DNA of 64,000 bases from the NCBI RefSeq assembly GCF_900106035.1, contig NZ_FNUC01000002.1:1-64000 (forward strand), written 5' to 3'. Shown here piece after piece: positions 56,772-64,000 of this stretch. Position numbers and translations under genes: made by a program. Within the stretch, counting starts at the first letter, position 1; every line of letters begins with the position of its first letter. The notes under the pieces were generated by a model. It had not been told where the DNA came from. It saw nothing but the letters and a program-made list of their open reading frames with translations, and searched no databases. The stretch comes from Jiangella alba (GTDB taxonomy: Bacteria; Actinomycetota; Actinomycetes; Jiangellales; Jiangellaceae).

Positions 56772-57115
56772 GGGCGGTCCTCGCCGGCGAGGTCGTCCAG
56801 CACGTCGCCGAGGTCGGTGAGCCGGGCCCGCCAGTACCGCTCGTACGGCGTCAGCCAGTCGCGGACGCCGACGAGCGGGCCCGCGTGGACGGTGTAGTAG
56901 CGGTGCCGGCCGCGCTGCTCCTCGCGCACGAGGTCGGTGTCGCGGAGCACGCGCAGGTGCTCGGAGACGCTGGGGCGGGCCATGTCGAACCGGTCGGCGA
57001 TGTCCTGGACCGTCTGCTCGCCGTCGAGCAGGAGATCGAGGATGTCGCGGCGGGTCGGGTTGGCCAGCGCACCGAACAACCGGTCCTCCGGCGACGTCTT
57101 GCCCCGTTGCGGCAT
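56768..57115 (-). CDS. ArsR family transcriptional regulator
   Basis: A 115-residue winged helix regulator: FGALANPTRRDILDLLLDGEQTVQDIADRFDMARPSVSEHLRVLRDTDLVREEQRGRHRYYTVHAGPL. It has no ELCVCDL metal box, so it is probably not a metal sensor but one of the ArsR proteins paired with AHSA1 partners. The glyoxalase gene 14 bp upstream on the same strand suggests a three-gene operon. It may bind the inverted repeat in the glyoxalase promoter. Confidence 0.9.
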   Translation of the reverse strand: MPQRGKTSPEDRLFGALANPTRRDILDLLLDGEQTVQDIADRFDMARPSVSEHLRVLRDTDLVREEQRGRHRYYTVHAGPLVGVRDWLTPYERYWRARLTDLGDVLDDLAGEDRP

Positions 57116-57129
57116 GGCCCCGTTCTACC

Positions 57130-57492
57130 TCACCCGGCGGCCGACAGGACGTAGCCGTTGCCGTCGGGGTCTGCGAACGTGGCCTGGCGGCCCCACGGCA
57201 GCTCGTTCGGCCCGTCGACGCTCACCCCGGCGGCCCGCAGCCGCTCGACGTCGGCATCGAGATCGGACGACGCCAGGATGGTGCCGGCCGACGTCCCCGC
57301 CGCTGCGCCCGGGAACGGCCGGTGCAGCACGATCGCCGTCGCCGCCCCGGGCGGGGCGACCTCCAGCCAGCGGTTGTCGCCCATGGCGAGGTCGGTGCGC
57401 ACCTCGAACCCGAGCACGTCGGCATAGAACTCCCTGGCCCGCTCCTGGTCGTCGACGAACATGGTCAGCGTCTGGATCTGCGTCAGGCTCAT
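57130..57492 (-). CDS. VOC (glyoxalase/bleomycin resistance) family protein
   Basis: A 120-residue vicinal oxygen chelate protein: IQTLTMFVDDQERAREFYADVLGFEVRTD is the first beta-alpha-beta unit and GRQATFADPDGNGYVLS the C-terminal one. Close relatives are annotated glyoxalase-like with unknown substrates. The start at ATG 57492, 6 nt after the -10 box TATGCT, gives the usual length. It heads the glyoxalase-arsR-AHSA1 operon. Confidence 0.9.
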   Translation of the reverse strand: MSLTQIQTLTMFVDDQERAREFYADVLGFEVRTDLAMGDNRWLEVAPPGAATAIVLHRPFPGAAAGTSAGTILASSDLDADVERLRAAGVSVDGPNELPWGRQATFADPDGNGYVLSAAG

Positions 57493-57498
57493 GTGGTG

Positions 57499-57528
57499 AG
57501 CATAGGTAGGAATTTTCCTACGCGTCAA
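57499..57528 (-). promoter_or_regulatory. promoter with spacer operator for the glyoxalase-arsR-AHSA1 operon
   Basis: On the minus strand TTGACG (57523-57528) and TATGCT (57499-57504) are 18 bp apart, and the -10 box ends 6 nt before the ATG. The spacer is almost entirely the inverted repeat GTAGGAA-TT-TTCCTAC (57506-57521). A dimer bound there would exclude RNA polymerase. ArsR, encoded in the operon, is the natural candidate. Confidence 0.75.
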
Positions 57529-57604
57529 CCCAACGTCCATGATCATCAACCTTTTGCGACGTCATAGCAGCCCAGAAGGTTGATGATCATGGAGCGTTGG
57601 GTTG
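57526..57604. repeat. 79-bp foldback element A
   Basis: Arms of 28 and 29 nt, CAACCCAACG-TCCATGATCATCAACCTT and the reverse complement with one extra base (57526-57553, 57576-57604), surround a 22-nt loop; the stem continues imperfectly into the loop (CTTTTG/CAGAAG). The AT-rich core TGATCATCAACC is unlike the surrounding DNA. It overlaps the -35 box of the glyoxalase promoter. It looks like a MITE or REP-type repeat, or a bidirectional hairpin. Confidence 0.75.
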
Positions 57605-57674
57605 GGGAACGGTGGACGGTAGGACGGCAGGGGTGGCGGACGGTGTGCCAGCGCGGGCTGTGCCCGGTTCTTCC

Positions 57675-57807
57675 CCGTCCCCCTGATAGCTGCCCGTTCT
57701 TAGGCCGCGGTGCCGCGGGTCAAGCGGTGCTTCGCTCGCGCGAAGCGCCGTTCGGCTCCGCTTGAGGCGCGGTGCCACGGCTAAGAGAATGGGCAGCAGG
57801 GGGACGG
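57675..57807. repeat. 133-bp foldback element B with nested arms
   Basis: The ends are perfect 11-bp inverted repeats, CCGTCCCCCTG (57675-57685) and CAGGGGGACGG (57797-57807). Inside are further matching arms: CTGCCC...TTAGGCCG with CGGCTAAG...GGGCAG, TCAAGCGG (57720-57727) with CCGCTTGA (57758-57765), and a central GCTTCGC-TCGC-GCGAAGC (57729-57746). Most of the element can fold into one long interrupted hairpin. No transposase gene is present. Confidence 0.72.
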
Positions 57808-57972
57808 CGAACTGGAGCAAGGTGGCGCACCGTGGCACCACGGCGCACCGCACAGCGGCGAGCCGCGGCGCAGTGGCGCACTCGGCAAGCGTGCCAACGG
57901 GGCCGGCGCATCCAGCAGGCGAGCTGGCCAGCCGGCCGGTCAAGCGGCCCGGCAGTCGGTCGGCCGTCGACC

Positions 57973-58172
57973 AGGGGCCGAGCTGACCAGCCAGCCAGTC
58001 CGCCGGTCAGCAGTCGGCCAGGAGCCGAGCTGACCAGCCAGCCAGTCCGCCGGCCAGCAGTCGGCCCTGCGGTTGGCGGACTGGTCGGCAGAATGCGAGG
58101 TGGCCAGCCAGTCAGACGGTCGGTCGGTCGGCCGGTTGACCAGGAGCCGAGCTGACCAGCCAGCCAGTCGAC
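57973..58172. repeat. 47-bp tandem repeats upstream of ftsK
   Basis: AGGAGCCGAGCTGACCAGCC begins each unit: copies at 57973-58019 and 58020-58066, and a partial third at 58142-58172. The surrounding 300 bp are built of the same CCAGCCAGTC/GGTCGGCC words, so decayed copies probably extend to about 58240. No gene is supported in this stretch. Confidence 0.75.
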
Positions 58173-58350
58173 CAGCCGGCGAGCCAGCCAACCAGCCGGC
58201 CGGCCAGGCGGTCGGCCGATCGGTCAGCGGGTCGACCTGTGCACAGTGCGCCGTCGCGAACGTTCCTCGATCCCCACCCCACCTGCAACAACGGACATTT
58301 CACCCGACGCGCCGGGGCTCGTGTGACTGAAGATGCGCCTGTGTCGGATG

Positions 58351-58356
58351 TAGTGT
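58351..58356 (+). promoter_or_regulatory. -10 box of a predicted leaderless promoter (ftsK)
   Basis: TAGTGT ends 7 nt before ATG 58364; the intervening GATCTCC is not a ribosome-binding site. Confidence 0.5.
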
Positions 58357-58363
58357 GATCTCC

Positions 58364-60895
58364 ATGGCGACCCGAACAGCCACGGCACGGTCGCGAAGCT
58401 CGTCGGGTACCCCCAAGCGGCGTACCCCGGCTCGCGGCCGGAAGCGTCGCGCACCTGAGCCGCCCCCACCGCCGCCACCTCCGGAGCCGAGTCTCGCCGC
58501 GCAGTTCTTCGGCGGCATCGGCCGGATGTTCGTCGGCATCTGGATGGGCATCGCACACGTCGTCGGCGGCGTGGCCCGCAGTGTGGGACGGACGGCGACG
58601 AGCCTCGAGGCCGACCAGCGGCGCGACGGCGTCGGGCTGTTCCTCATCGGGACGGCGTTCATCGTCGCCGCGTCGGTGTGGTGGACGCTGGACGGCAAGA
58701 TCTACGAGGCCGTGTACCAGGGCATCGCGGGCGCCATCGGCACGGGCGCGTACGTCGCGCCGGTGCTGCTGGCCATGGCGGCCTGGCGCACGCTGCGCCA
58801 CCCCGACCGCAACGGCCCGGGCGGCCGCCAGGTCATCGGCTGGGTGTGTCTCGCGCTGGGCACGCTCGGCCTCGCGCACATCGCCGGCGGCATGCCGCGC
58901 CCGGTCGACGGGCAGGTGGCGATGGAGCGGGCCGGCGGCGCCATCGGCTACGTCTCCTCGACCATCCTGGCCGACCTGCTGACGGTGTACGTGGCGGGCC
59001 CGCTGCTGGGCCTGCTGACGCTGTTCGGCGTGCTGGTCATCACCGGCATCCCGCTGTACGAGGTGACGGCGCAGCTGCGGGCCGCCGCGCTGGTCGTGGG
59101 CGGCTGGCTGGGCTTCCGGCCCCCGGTCGCCGACGGCGAGGAGGCCGACGCCCGGGGGCGGCGCCTCGCGCCCAGCGACGACGAGCCGTACGACTCGCCG
59201 GTGCTGCGCGAGAAGCCGAAGCGCCGGCGCAAGGCCGAACCCGAGCCCGACGCCGACGACGACACCGCCGAGCTGGCCGGTCTCGGCGCCGAGGACGACA
59301 CCCCGACGGAGCCGGCGGTCGTCGACCGCGAGCTGCGCAAGCGGAAGAAGAAGGGCGCCGACGAGCCGGCCGAGCCGCCGCCGCACACCCCGATCCCGCA
59401 GCGGGTCGAGCAGCTGGCGCTGTCCGGCGACATCACGTACACGCTGCCCAACAGCGACCTCCTGCGCCAGGGCAGCCCGCACAAGGCCAAGTCGGCCGCG
59501 TCCGACCAGGTCGTCGACTCCCTGATGGGCGTGTTCGACCAGTTCAACATCGACGCCGTCGTCACCGGCTACACCCGCGGCCCGACGGTGACGCGGTACG
59601 AGGTCGAGCTGGGCACGGCGGTGAAGGTCGAGCGCGTCACGGCGCTGTCGAAGAACATCGCCTACGCGGTCGCCTCCGCCGACGTCCGCATCCTGTCGCC
59701 GATCCCGGGCAAGTCGGCCATCGGCATCGAGATCCCCAACACCGACAAGGAGATCGTCAGCCTCGGCGACGTCATGCGCTCGCCGGTGGCCCGCAAGGAC
59801 CACCACCCGATGATCGCCGGCCTGGGCAAGGACGTCGAGGGCGGCTTCGTCGTCACGAACCTGGCGAAGATGCCGCACCTGCTGGTGGCGGGCGCCACCG
59901 GCTCCGGTAAGTCGAGCTTCATCAACTCGATGATCACGTCGATCCTGATGCGCGCGACGCCAGACGAGGTGCGGCTGATCATGGTCGACCCCAAGCGGGT
60001 GGAGCTGTCGGCGTACGAGGGCATCCCGCACCTGATCACGCCGATCATCACCAGCCCGAAGAAGGCGGCCGAGGCGCTGCAGTGGGTCGTGCGCGAGATG
60101 GACATGCGCTACGACGACCTCGCCAACTTCGGCTTCCGGCACGTCGACGACTTCAACAAGGCGGTCCGCGCGGGCAAGGTGAAGGCGCCCGAGGGCAGCG
60201 AGCGGGTGCTGACGCCGTACCCGTACCTGCTGGTCATCGTCGACGAGCTGGCCGACCTCATGATGGTCGCCCCGCGCGACGTCGAGGACTCCGTCGTCCG
60301 CATCACGCAGCTGGCCCGGGCGGCCGGCATCCACCTGGTGCTGGCGACGCAGCGGCCGTCGGTCGACGTCGTCACGGGTCTCATCAAGGCGAACGTGCCG
60401 TCGCGGCTGGCGTTCGCGACGTCGTCGCTGGCCGACTCCCGCGTCATCCTCGACCAGCCGGGCGCCGAGAAGCTGGTCGGCCAGGGTGACGGCCTGTTCC
60501 TGCCGATGGGCGCGAGCAAGCCCATCCGCGTCCAGGGCGCCTGGGTCACCGAGACCGAGATCGCGTCGGTCGTCGGCCACTGCAAGGAGCAGCTGGAGCC
60601 GAGCTACCGCGAGGACGTCACGGCGCCGCAGGCGGCCAAGCGTGAGGTCGACGAGGACATCGGCGACGACCTCGACCTGCTCTGCCAGGCCGCCGAGCTG
60701 GTCGTCAACACGCAGTTCGGCTCGACGTCGATGCTGCAGCGCAAGCTCCGAGTCGGGTTCGCGAAGGCCGGCCGGCTGATGGACCTGATGGAGAGCCGCG
60801 GCATCGTCGGCCCGTCCGAGGGGTCGAAGGCGCGCGACGTGCTGATCAAGCCCGACGACCTCGACGAGGTGCTGGACGCCCTGCGCGGTGACTGA
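58364..60895 (+). CDS. ftsK: DNA translocase FtsK
   Basis: An 843-residue hexameric DNA pump for chromosome segregation at the septum. The N-terminal part has a basic/Pro-rich segment and about four or five membrane helices (about residues 80-250), then an acidic linker (about 265-350). The motor domain has Walker A GATGSGKSS (near 510) and Walker B VIVDELADLMM (near 625), followed by the DNA-reading gamma winged helix (about 760-843, LRVGFAKAGRLMDLMESRGIVGPSEGSKARDVL). ATG 58364 is chosen by the promoter; GTG 58355 would add 3 residues. It overlaps the next gene by 8 bp. Confidence 0.95.
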   Translation: MATRTATARSRSSSGTPKRRTPARGRKRRAPEPPPPPPPPEPSLAAQFFGGIGRMFVGIWMGIAHVVGGVARSVGRTATSLEADQRRDGVGLFLIGTAFIVAASVWWTLDGKIYEAVYQGIAGAIGTGAYVAPVLLAMAAWRTLRHPDRNGPGGRQVIGWVCLALGTLGLAHIAGGMPRPVDGQVAMERAGGAIGYVSSTILADLLTVYVAGPLLGLLTLFGVLVITGIPLYEVTAQLRAAALVVGGWLGFRPPVADGEEADARGRRLAPSDDEPYDSPVLREKPKRRRKAEPEPDADDDTAELAGLGAEDDTPTEPAVVDRELRKRKKKGADEPAEPPPHTPIPQRVEQLALSGDITYTLPNSDLLRQGSPHKAKSAASDQVVDSLMGVFDQFNIDAVVTGYTRGPTVTRYEVELGTAVKVERVTALSKNIAYAVASADVRILSPIPGKSAIGIEIPNTDKEIVSLGDVMRSPVARKDHHPMIAGLGKDVEGGFVVTNLAKMPHLLVAGATGSGKSSFINSMITSILMRATPDEVRLIMVDPKRVELSAYEGIPHLITPIITSPKKAAEALQWVVREMDMRYDDLANFGFRHVDDFNKAVRAGKVKAPEGSERVLTPYPYLLVIVDELADLMMVAPRDVEDSVVRITQLARAAGIHLVLATQRPSVDVVTGLIKANVPSRLAFATSSLADSRVILDQPGAEKLVGQGDGLFLPMGASKPIRVQGAWVTETEIASVVGHCKEQLEPSYREDVTAPQAAKREVDEDIGDDLDLLCQAAELVVNTQFGSTSMLQRKLRVGFAKAGRLMDLMESRGIVGPSEGSKARDVLIKPDDLDEVLDALRGD

Positions 60896-61538
60896 GCCCG
60901 GGTACGTCCTGACCGAGGACCGGCCGCGCGGCGACGTCCGCGCGGCCGTCCTGCTGCTGCACGGCGGCCGGTCGGAGAGCCGCGAGCCGGTCCGGCCGCG
61001 GCAGCCGTCCGTGCTGCGGCTGCGGCCGTTCGCGCGGGCGCTGCGGCGGGCCGGCGGGCCCCGGGGGCTGACGGTGTGGCGGCTGCGGTACGCGGTCCGC
61101 GGCTGGAACGGCGCCGACGAGTCGCCGCTGGACGACGTCCGGGCCGCGCTGGCCGCGGTGGCGGCGCGCGACCCGGACGTGCCGGTGGCGCTGGTCGGCT
61201 ACTCCATGGGCGGACGGTCCGCCGTGCGCGTGGCGGGGGAGCAGCCCGGCGTCGTCGCGGTGGCCGCGCTGGCGCCGTGGCTGACCCCGTCCGAGCCGCC
61301 GTCGCTGCTGGCCGGCAAGCACGTCCTGCTCATGCACGGCAGCGCCGACACCACGACCGACCCGCGCGCGACGGCGGCGCTGGCGGCCGCGCTGGCCGGC
61401 GTGGCCGCGTCCTGCCGGTACGTCCCGGTGGCCGGCGACCGGCACGCGATGCTGCGCCACCCGTCGGTCTGGCACCGCGAGGTGGCCCGGTTCGTGCTGG
61501 CCCGCACGGGCCTCGCCGCCCCCGATCAGGCCCGCTGA
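60888..61538 (+). CDS. alpha/beta hydrolase (dienelactone hydrolase-like)
   Basis: A 216-residue serine hydrolase: LLLHGG at the oxyanion strand, nucleophile Ser106 in GYSMGGRSA, candidate acid Asp in HGSADTTTDP (about 150) and His in GDRHAML. No cap domain, and close in size to small dienelactone hydrolase or YqiA-like esterases. The GTG start lies inside ftsK. The substrate is unknown. Confidence 0.86.
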   Translation: MTEPGYVLTEDRPRGDVRAAVLLLHGGRSESREPVRPRQPSVLRLRPFARALRRAGGPRGLTVWRLRYAVRGWNGADESPLDDVRAALAAVAARDPDVPVALVGYSMGGRSAVRVAGEQPGVVAVAALAPWLTPSEPPSLLAGKHVLLMHGSADTTTDPRATAALAAALAGVAASCRYVPVAGDRHAMLRHPSVWHREVARFVLARTGLAAPDQAR

Positions 61539-63103
61539 CGGCGGCCGGTGCCGCCGCGCTGCCACGGGCGCGGGCCGTCCAGCGGCCGGTAGTCCACCCC
61601 CAGCGCGTCGAGCCGCTCCAGGTGCGCGGGCAGCCGCCGCAGCAGCCCGGCGGCGTCGCGGCGCTCCGGCGCCGTCCAGGCGACCTCGGCCAGCGCGCTG
61701 AGCCGCGGGAACGCCGCGTACTCGACGGCGGACGGCGTCGGCAGGTACTCGGTCCAGTGCTGGCCCTGCACGCCGATCAGCCGGCCCGGCCCGTCGCCGG
61801 TCTCGGGCTCCCAGGCGGCGACGTCCTCGACGGTGATCAGGCCGCCGATGGCCAGCGGCTCGTCCGCGCCGTCGGACTGGTGGTAGTCGAAGTACGCCAC
61901 CTCCTTGGAGCACATGACGACGTCGTGACCGGCCGCCATCGCCTTGACGCCGTAGTCGCTGCCGCGCCAGCCCATGACGACGGTGTCGGCCGGCATGCCG
62001 CCGTCGTCGACGACCTCGTCCCAGCCGACGACCCGCCGGCCCCGCGTCGTCACGTGCTCGTGCAGGCGGCGCAGGAACCAGCTCTGCAGCTCGTCGACGG
62101 AGGCCAGCCCCAGCTCGGCGGCGCGGGCGGCGGCCGCGGGGCTCGCCCTCCACTCCGTCCGCGGGACCTCGTCGCCGCCGAGGTGCACCCACGGTCCGGG
62201 GAACACGTCCAGCACGGTGTCGAGGACGTCGCGGGCGAACGCCAGGGCCTCGTCCGTCGGCGCCAGCACGTTGTCCGAGATGCCCCACGTGCGCCGCACC
62301 TGCACCGGCTGCCCGGTGTTGCCCAGCTCCGGGTATGCGGCCAGCACCGACTGCACGTGGCCGGGCAGGTCGATCTCCGGGACGACGGTGACGGCGCGCG
62401 CGTCGGCGTAGGCGACGATCTCGCGCAGGTCGTCGAGCGTGTAGAAGCCGCCGTGCGGGGTGCCGTCGAAGTCGTCCGTGCGGCCGATGACGGTCTCGGT
62501 GCGCCACGAGCCGGCCTCGGTGAGCCGCGGGTGCGCCGGGATCTCGACCCGCCAGCCCTGGTCGTCGGTGAGGTGCAGGTGCACGACGTTGAGGCGGTGG
62601 AGCGCCGCGAGGTCGATCAGCTTGAGCACGAACGCGACCGGCTGGAAGTGCCGCGCGACGTCGAGGTGCACGCCGCGCCACTCGAACCGGGGCGCGTCCT
62701 CGATGTCGGCGCACGCGACCTCGACGGGTCCGGCGGCGACGGGGGCGCGGCGCAGCGCCGCGGGCGGCAGCAGCTGGCGGAACGTCTGGACGGCGCGCGC
62801 CAGCGCCGCGGCGGTGCCGCCGTCGATCGTGACCCGCTCGGGCGTGATCGTCAGCCGGTAGCCCTCCGGGCTGTCGCGCACGGTGTCGCCGAGGCGCAGG
62901 ACGATCGTCGCGGCGGGGTCGGCGGCCGGCACGACCGGCGCGCGGACCCCGGCGCCGGTCAGGACGTCGTGCAGCAGCCAGGCGGCCCGGCGGGCGTCAC
63001 CGTCCGCGCCGATGGCGGTGTCGTGGTCGAGGGTGAGCGTCCCGGCGCGCGGCTCGTGGACCAGGGGCAGCGGGACGAGGGCGGGCACAGGGTGGTCAGG
63101 CAT
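61526..63103 (-). CDS. family 20 beta-N-acetylhexosaminidase
   Basis: A 525-residue GH20 enzyme that removes terminal GlcNAc/GalNAc from chitin or glycan chains. The N-terminal GH20b-type domain (about 1-135) precedes the catalytic TIM barrel, which starts FEWRGVHLDVARHF. The catalytic pair is Asp311-Glu312 in HLGGDEVP, with HLHLTDDQGWRVEI and VPEIDLPGH conserved. No signal peptide is visible, so it is probably cytosolic. The ATG overlaps the upstream PhoD-type gene by 8 bp. Confidence 0.94.
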   Translation of the reverse strand: MPDHPVPALVPLPLVHEPRAGTLTLDHDTAIGADGDARRAAWLLHDVLTGAGVRAPVVPAADPAATIVLRLGDTVRDSPEGYRLTITPERVTIDGGTAAALARAVQTFRQLLPPAALRRAPVAAGPVEVACADIEDAPRFEWRGVHLDVARHFQPVAFVLKLIDLAALHRLNVVHLHLTDDQGWRVEIPAHPRLTEAGSWRTETVIGRTDDFDGTPHGGFYTLDDLREIVAYADARAVTVVPEIDLPGHVQSVLAAYPELGNTGQPVQVRRTWGISDNVLAPTDEALAFARDVLDTVLDVFPGPWVHLGGDEVPRTEWRASPAAAARAAELGLASVDELQSWFLRRLHEHVTTRGRRVVGWDEVVDDGGMPADTVVMGWRGSDYGVKAMAAGHDVVMCSKEVAYFDYHQSDGADEPLAIGGLITVEDVAAWEPETGDGPGRLIGVQGQHWTEYLPTPSAVEYAAFPRLSALAEVAWTAPERRDAAGLLRRLPAHLERLDALGVDYRPLDGPRPWQRGGTGRRQRA

Positions 63104-64000
63104 GGTCGGCTCCTGGTTGTCCGTTCTCCACGACGAAGGTCGCGCGGGTGCTGATCGGCGCGCCTGGCTGCGAAATGTACGGCACGACCCGGAAGTCGTT
63201 GACGAGTTGGTCCGGGGTGACCGTGACCCGCAGGTAGCCGCGCTGGAAGTTGCAGAACTTCAGGTGCGGGTTGGCCCGCAGGTAGTCCTCACCCACCGGC
63301 AGCATGTCCGCGCCGTCGCGGTTGCTGCTGATCGAGGTGCCGACGAACTCGGCGCCGACCACCGGCGACTCGGGGTCGTCGTAGTCGGCCTTGAGGTCCA
63401 TGACGTAGTTGCTGTGCCGGTCGCCGGTGACGACGACGAGGTTCTCGGCGCCGCGCTGGTGGGCCTCGGAGAGCACGCGCTCGCGCTCGGCGACGTAGGC
63501 GTCCCAGGAGTCCGCGAACCAATGGTCGACGTTCTCGTCGGGGTTGCGGTCGAGCTGCGCCATGGGGACCTGGTTGCCGATGATCTGCCAGCGTGCGCTG
63601 GACGACGAGAAGCCGTCGACGAGCCAGTCGGCCTGCGTGCCGCCGAGCATGGTGGCGTCGGGGTCCAGCCGGCCGTCACGCGCGGACCGGTACTGCCGCG
63701 AGTCCAGCATGGTGATGTCGGCGAGCTCGCCATAGCCGAGACGGCGGTGGATGCGGATGTCCGGGCCGGCCGGGGTCTGCGTGTGCCGCAGCGGCAGGTT
63801 CTCGTACATCGCCTGGAACGCGGGCCGCCTTGCGCTGCCGGAAGACGGCGGGGTCCTGGTCCGGTTCGGTGTCGGGCTTGGACGCGCCGGCCTGCCACCC
63901 GTCCTCGACCTCATGGTCGTCGAAGGTGTGGATCCACGGGCACAGGGCATGCGCGGCCTGCAGCTGCGGGTCGGACTTGTACAGCGCGTACTGCAGCCGG
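63096..64000 (-). pseudogene. PhoD-type alkaline phosphatase/phosphodiesterase, frameshifted and truncated by the window edge
   Basis: Only the C-terminal part of a PhoD-like metallophosphatase is present. From 64000 down to about 63826 the frame reads RLQYALYKSDPQLQAAHALCP, WIHTFDDHEVEDGWQAG and VFRQRKAA. Then one extra C on the coding strand (the run at 63822-63824) moves the family match to another frame, which continues AFQAMYENLPLR, DITMLDSRQYR, QIIGNQVPMAQLD and VVTGDRHSNYVMDLK to the stop. HTFDDHEVE and TGDRHSNY are metal-site motifs. This is either a real mutation or a sequencing error. Confidence 0.82.

Noticed and set aside
57587-58330. Several 60-130-codon open frames between the glyoxalase gene and ftsK
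   Set aside because: They read through tandem and foldback repeats on both strands and have repetitive translations; no coding evidence.

Overview
This 64 kb window is high-GC (roughly 70% or more), densely packed chromosomal DNA from an actinobacterium. GTG starts are common, many neighbouring genes overlap by 4 bp (ATGA or GTGA), and many starts lie 6-7 nt after a TANNNT -10 box, which predicts leaderless mRNAs. The housekeeping genes ispG, proS, rimP, nusA, ylxR, infB, rbfA, truB, ribF, rpsO, pnp, pepR-like, dapB, dapA, rnj and ftsK run on the + strand in the order known from mycobacteria and other Actinomycetota. This is therefore a conserved chromosomal backbone carrying accessory insertions, not a mobile island. 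I cannot fix the genus from the sequence alone.

Layout. 1-10.5 kb: 3' end of ispG (isoprenoid precursors) with its usual GNAT neighbour, an iron-regulated siderophore-type binding lipoprotein behind an IdeR/DmdR-like box, a CapA-like lipoprotein, proS, an AraC regulator, an EamA exporter behind a possible leader-peptide attenuator, soluble transhydrogenase sthA and an Asp-nucleophile alpha/beta hydrolase. 10.5-18.6 kb: a pair of ferritin-like (DUF4439-type) genes diverging from the rimP-nusA-ylxR-infB-DUF503-rbfA-truB translation/ribosome-maturation operon, which ends in a MarR gene. 18.6-28.2 kb: a second MarR gene with an MFS efflux pump under a promoter/operator, ribF, a GNAT and a methyltransferase on the opposite strand, rpsO-pnp, an M16 peptidase and a cis-prenyltransferase.

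28.2-45.2 kb is the most accessory part: a truncated GNAT, a PLP decarboxylase, trmL, a GlxA-type regulator, an MFS transporter, a divergent pair of uncharacterised genes (one resembling a sigma-like regulator), dapB with a TPR membrane protein, gamma-glutamyltransferase, AzlCD branched-chain amino acid export, an ASCH-domain protein, a DUF2461-GNAT group, a bacterial nitric oxide synthase oxygenase with no reductase gene in the window, and an aminoacyl-tRNA-synthetase-like orphan. 45.3-48.9 kb is a complete paaABCDE phenylacetyl-CoA epoxidase operon. It is followed by a NarL/DesK-type two-component pair and an ABC exporter.

51.9-64 kb: a HAD phosphatase with a PrsW-type protease, dapA with RNase J, an AHSA1/ArsR/glyoxalase group, about 870 bp of non-coding DNA rich in foldback and tandem repeats, ftsK, a small alpha/beta hydrolase, a GH20 hexosaminidase and a PhoD-type phosphatase that carries a frameshift and runs off the window. 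The most unusual sequence is the repeat-rich gap at 57.5-58.3 kb, the operator placed in the spacer of the glyoxalase promoter, the possible EamA leader-peptide switch, and two places where the 3' end of a gene has a degenerate second copy just downstream.
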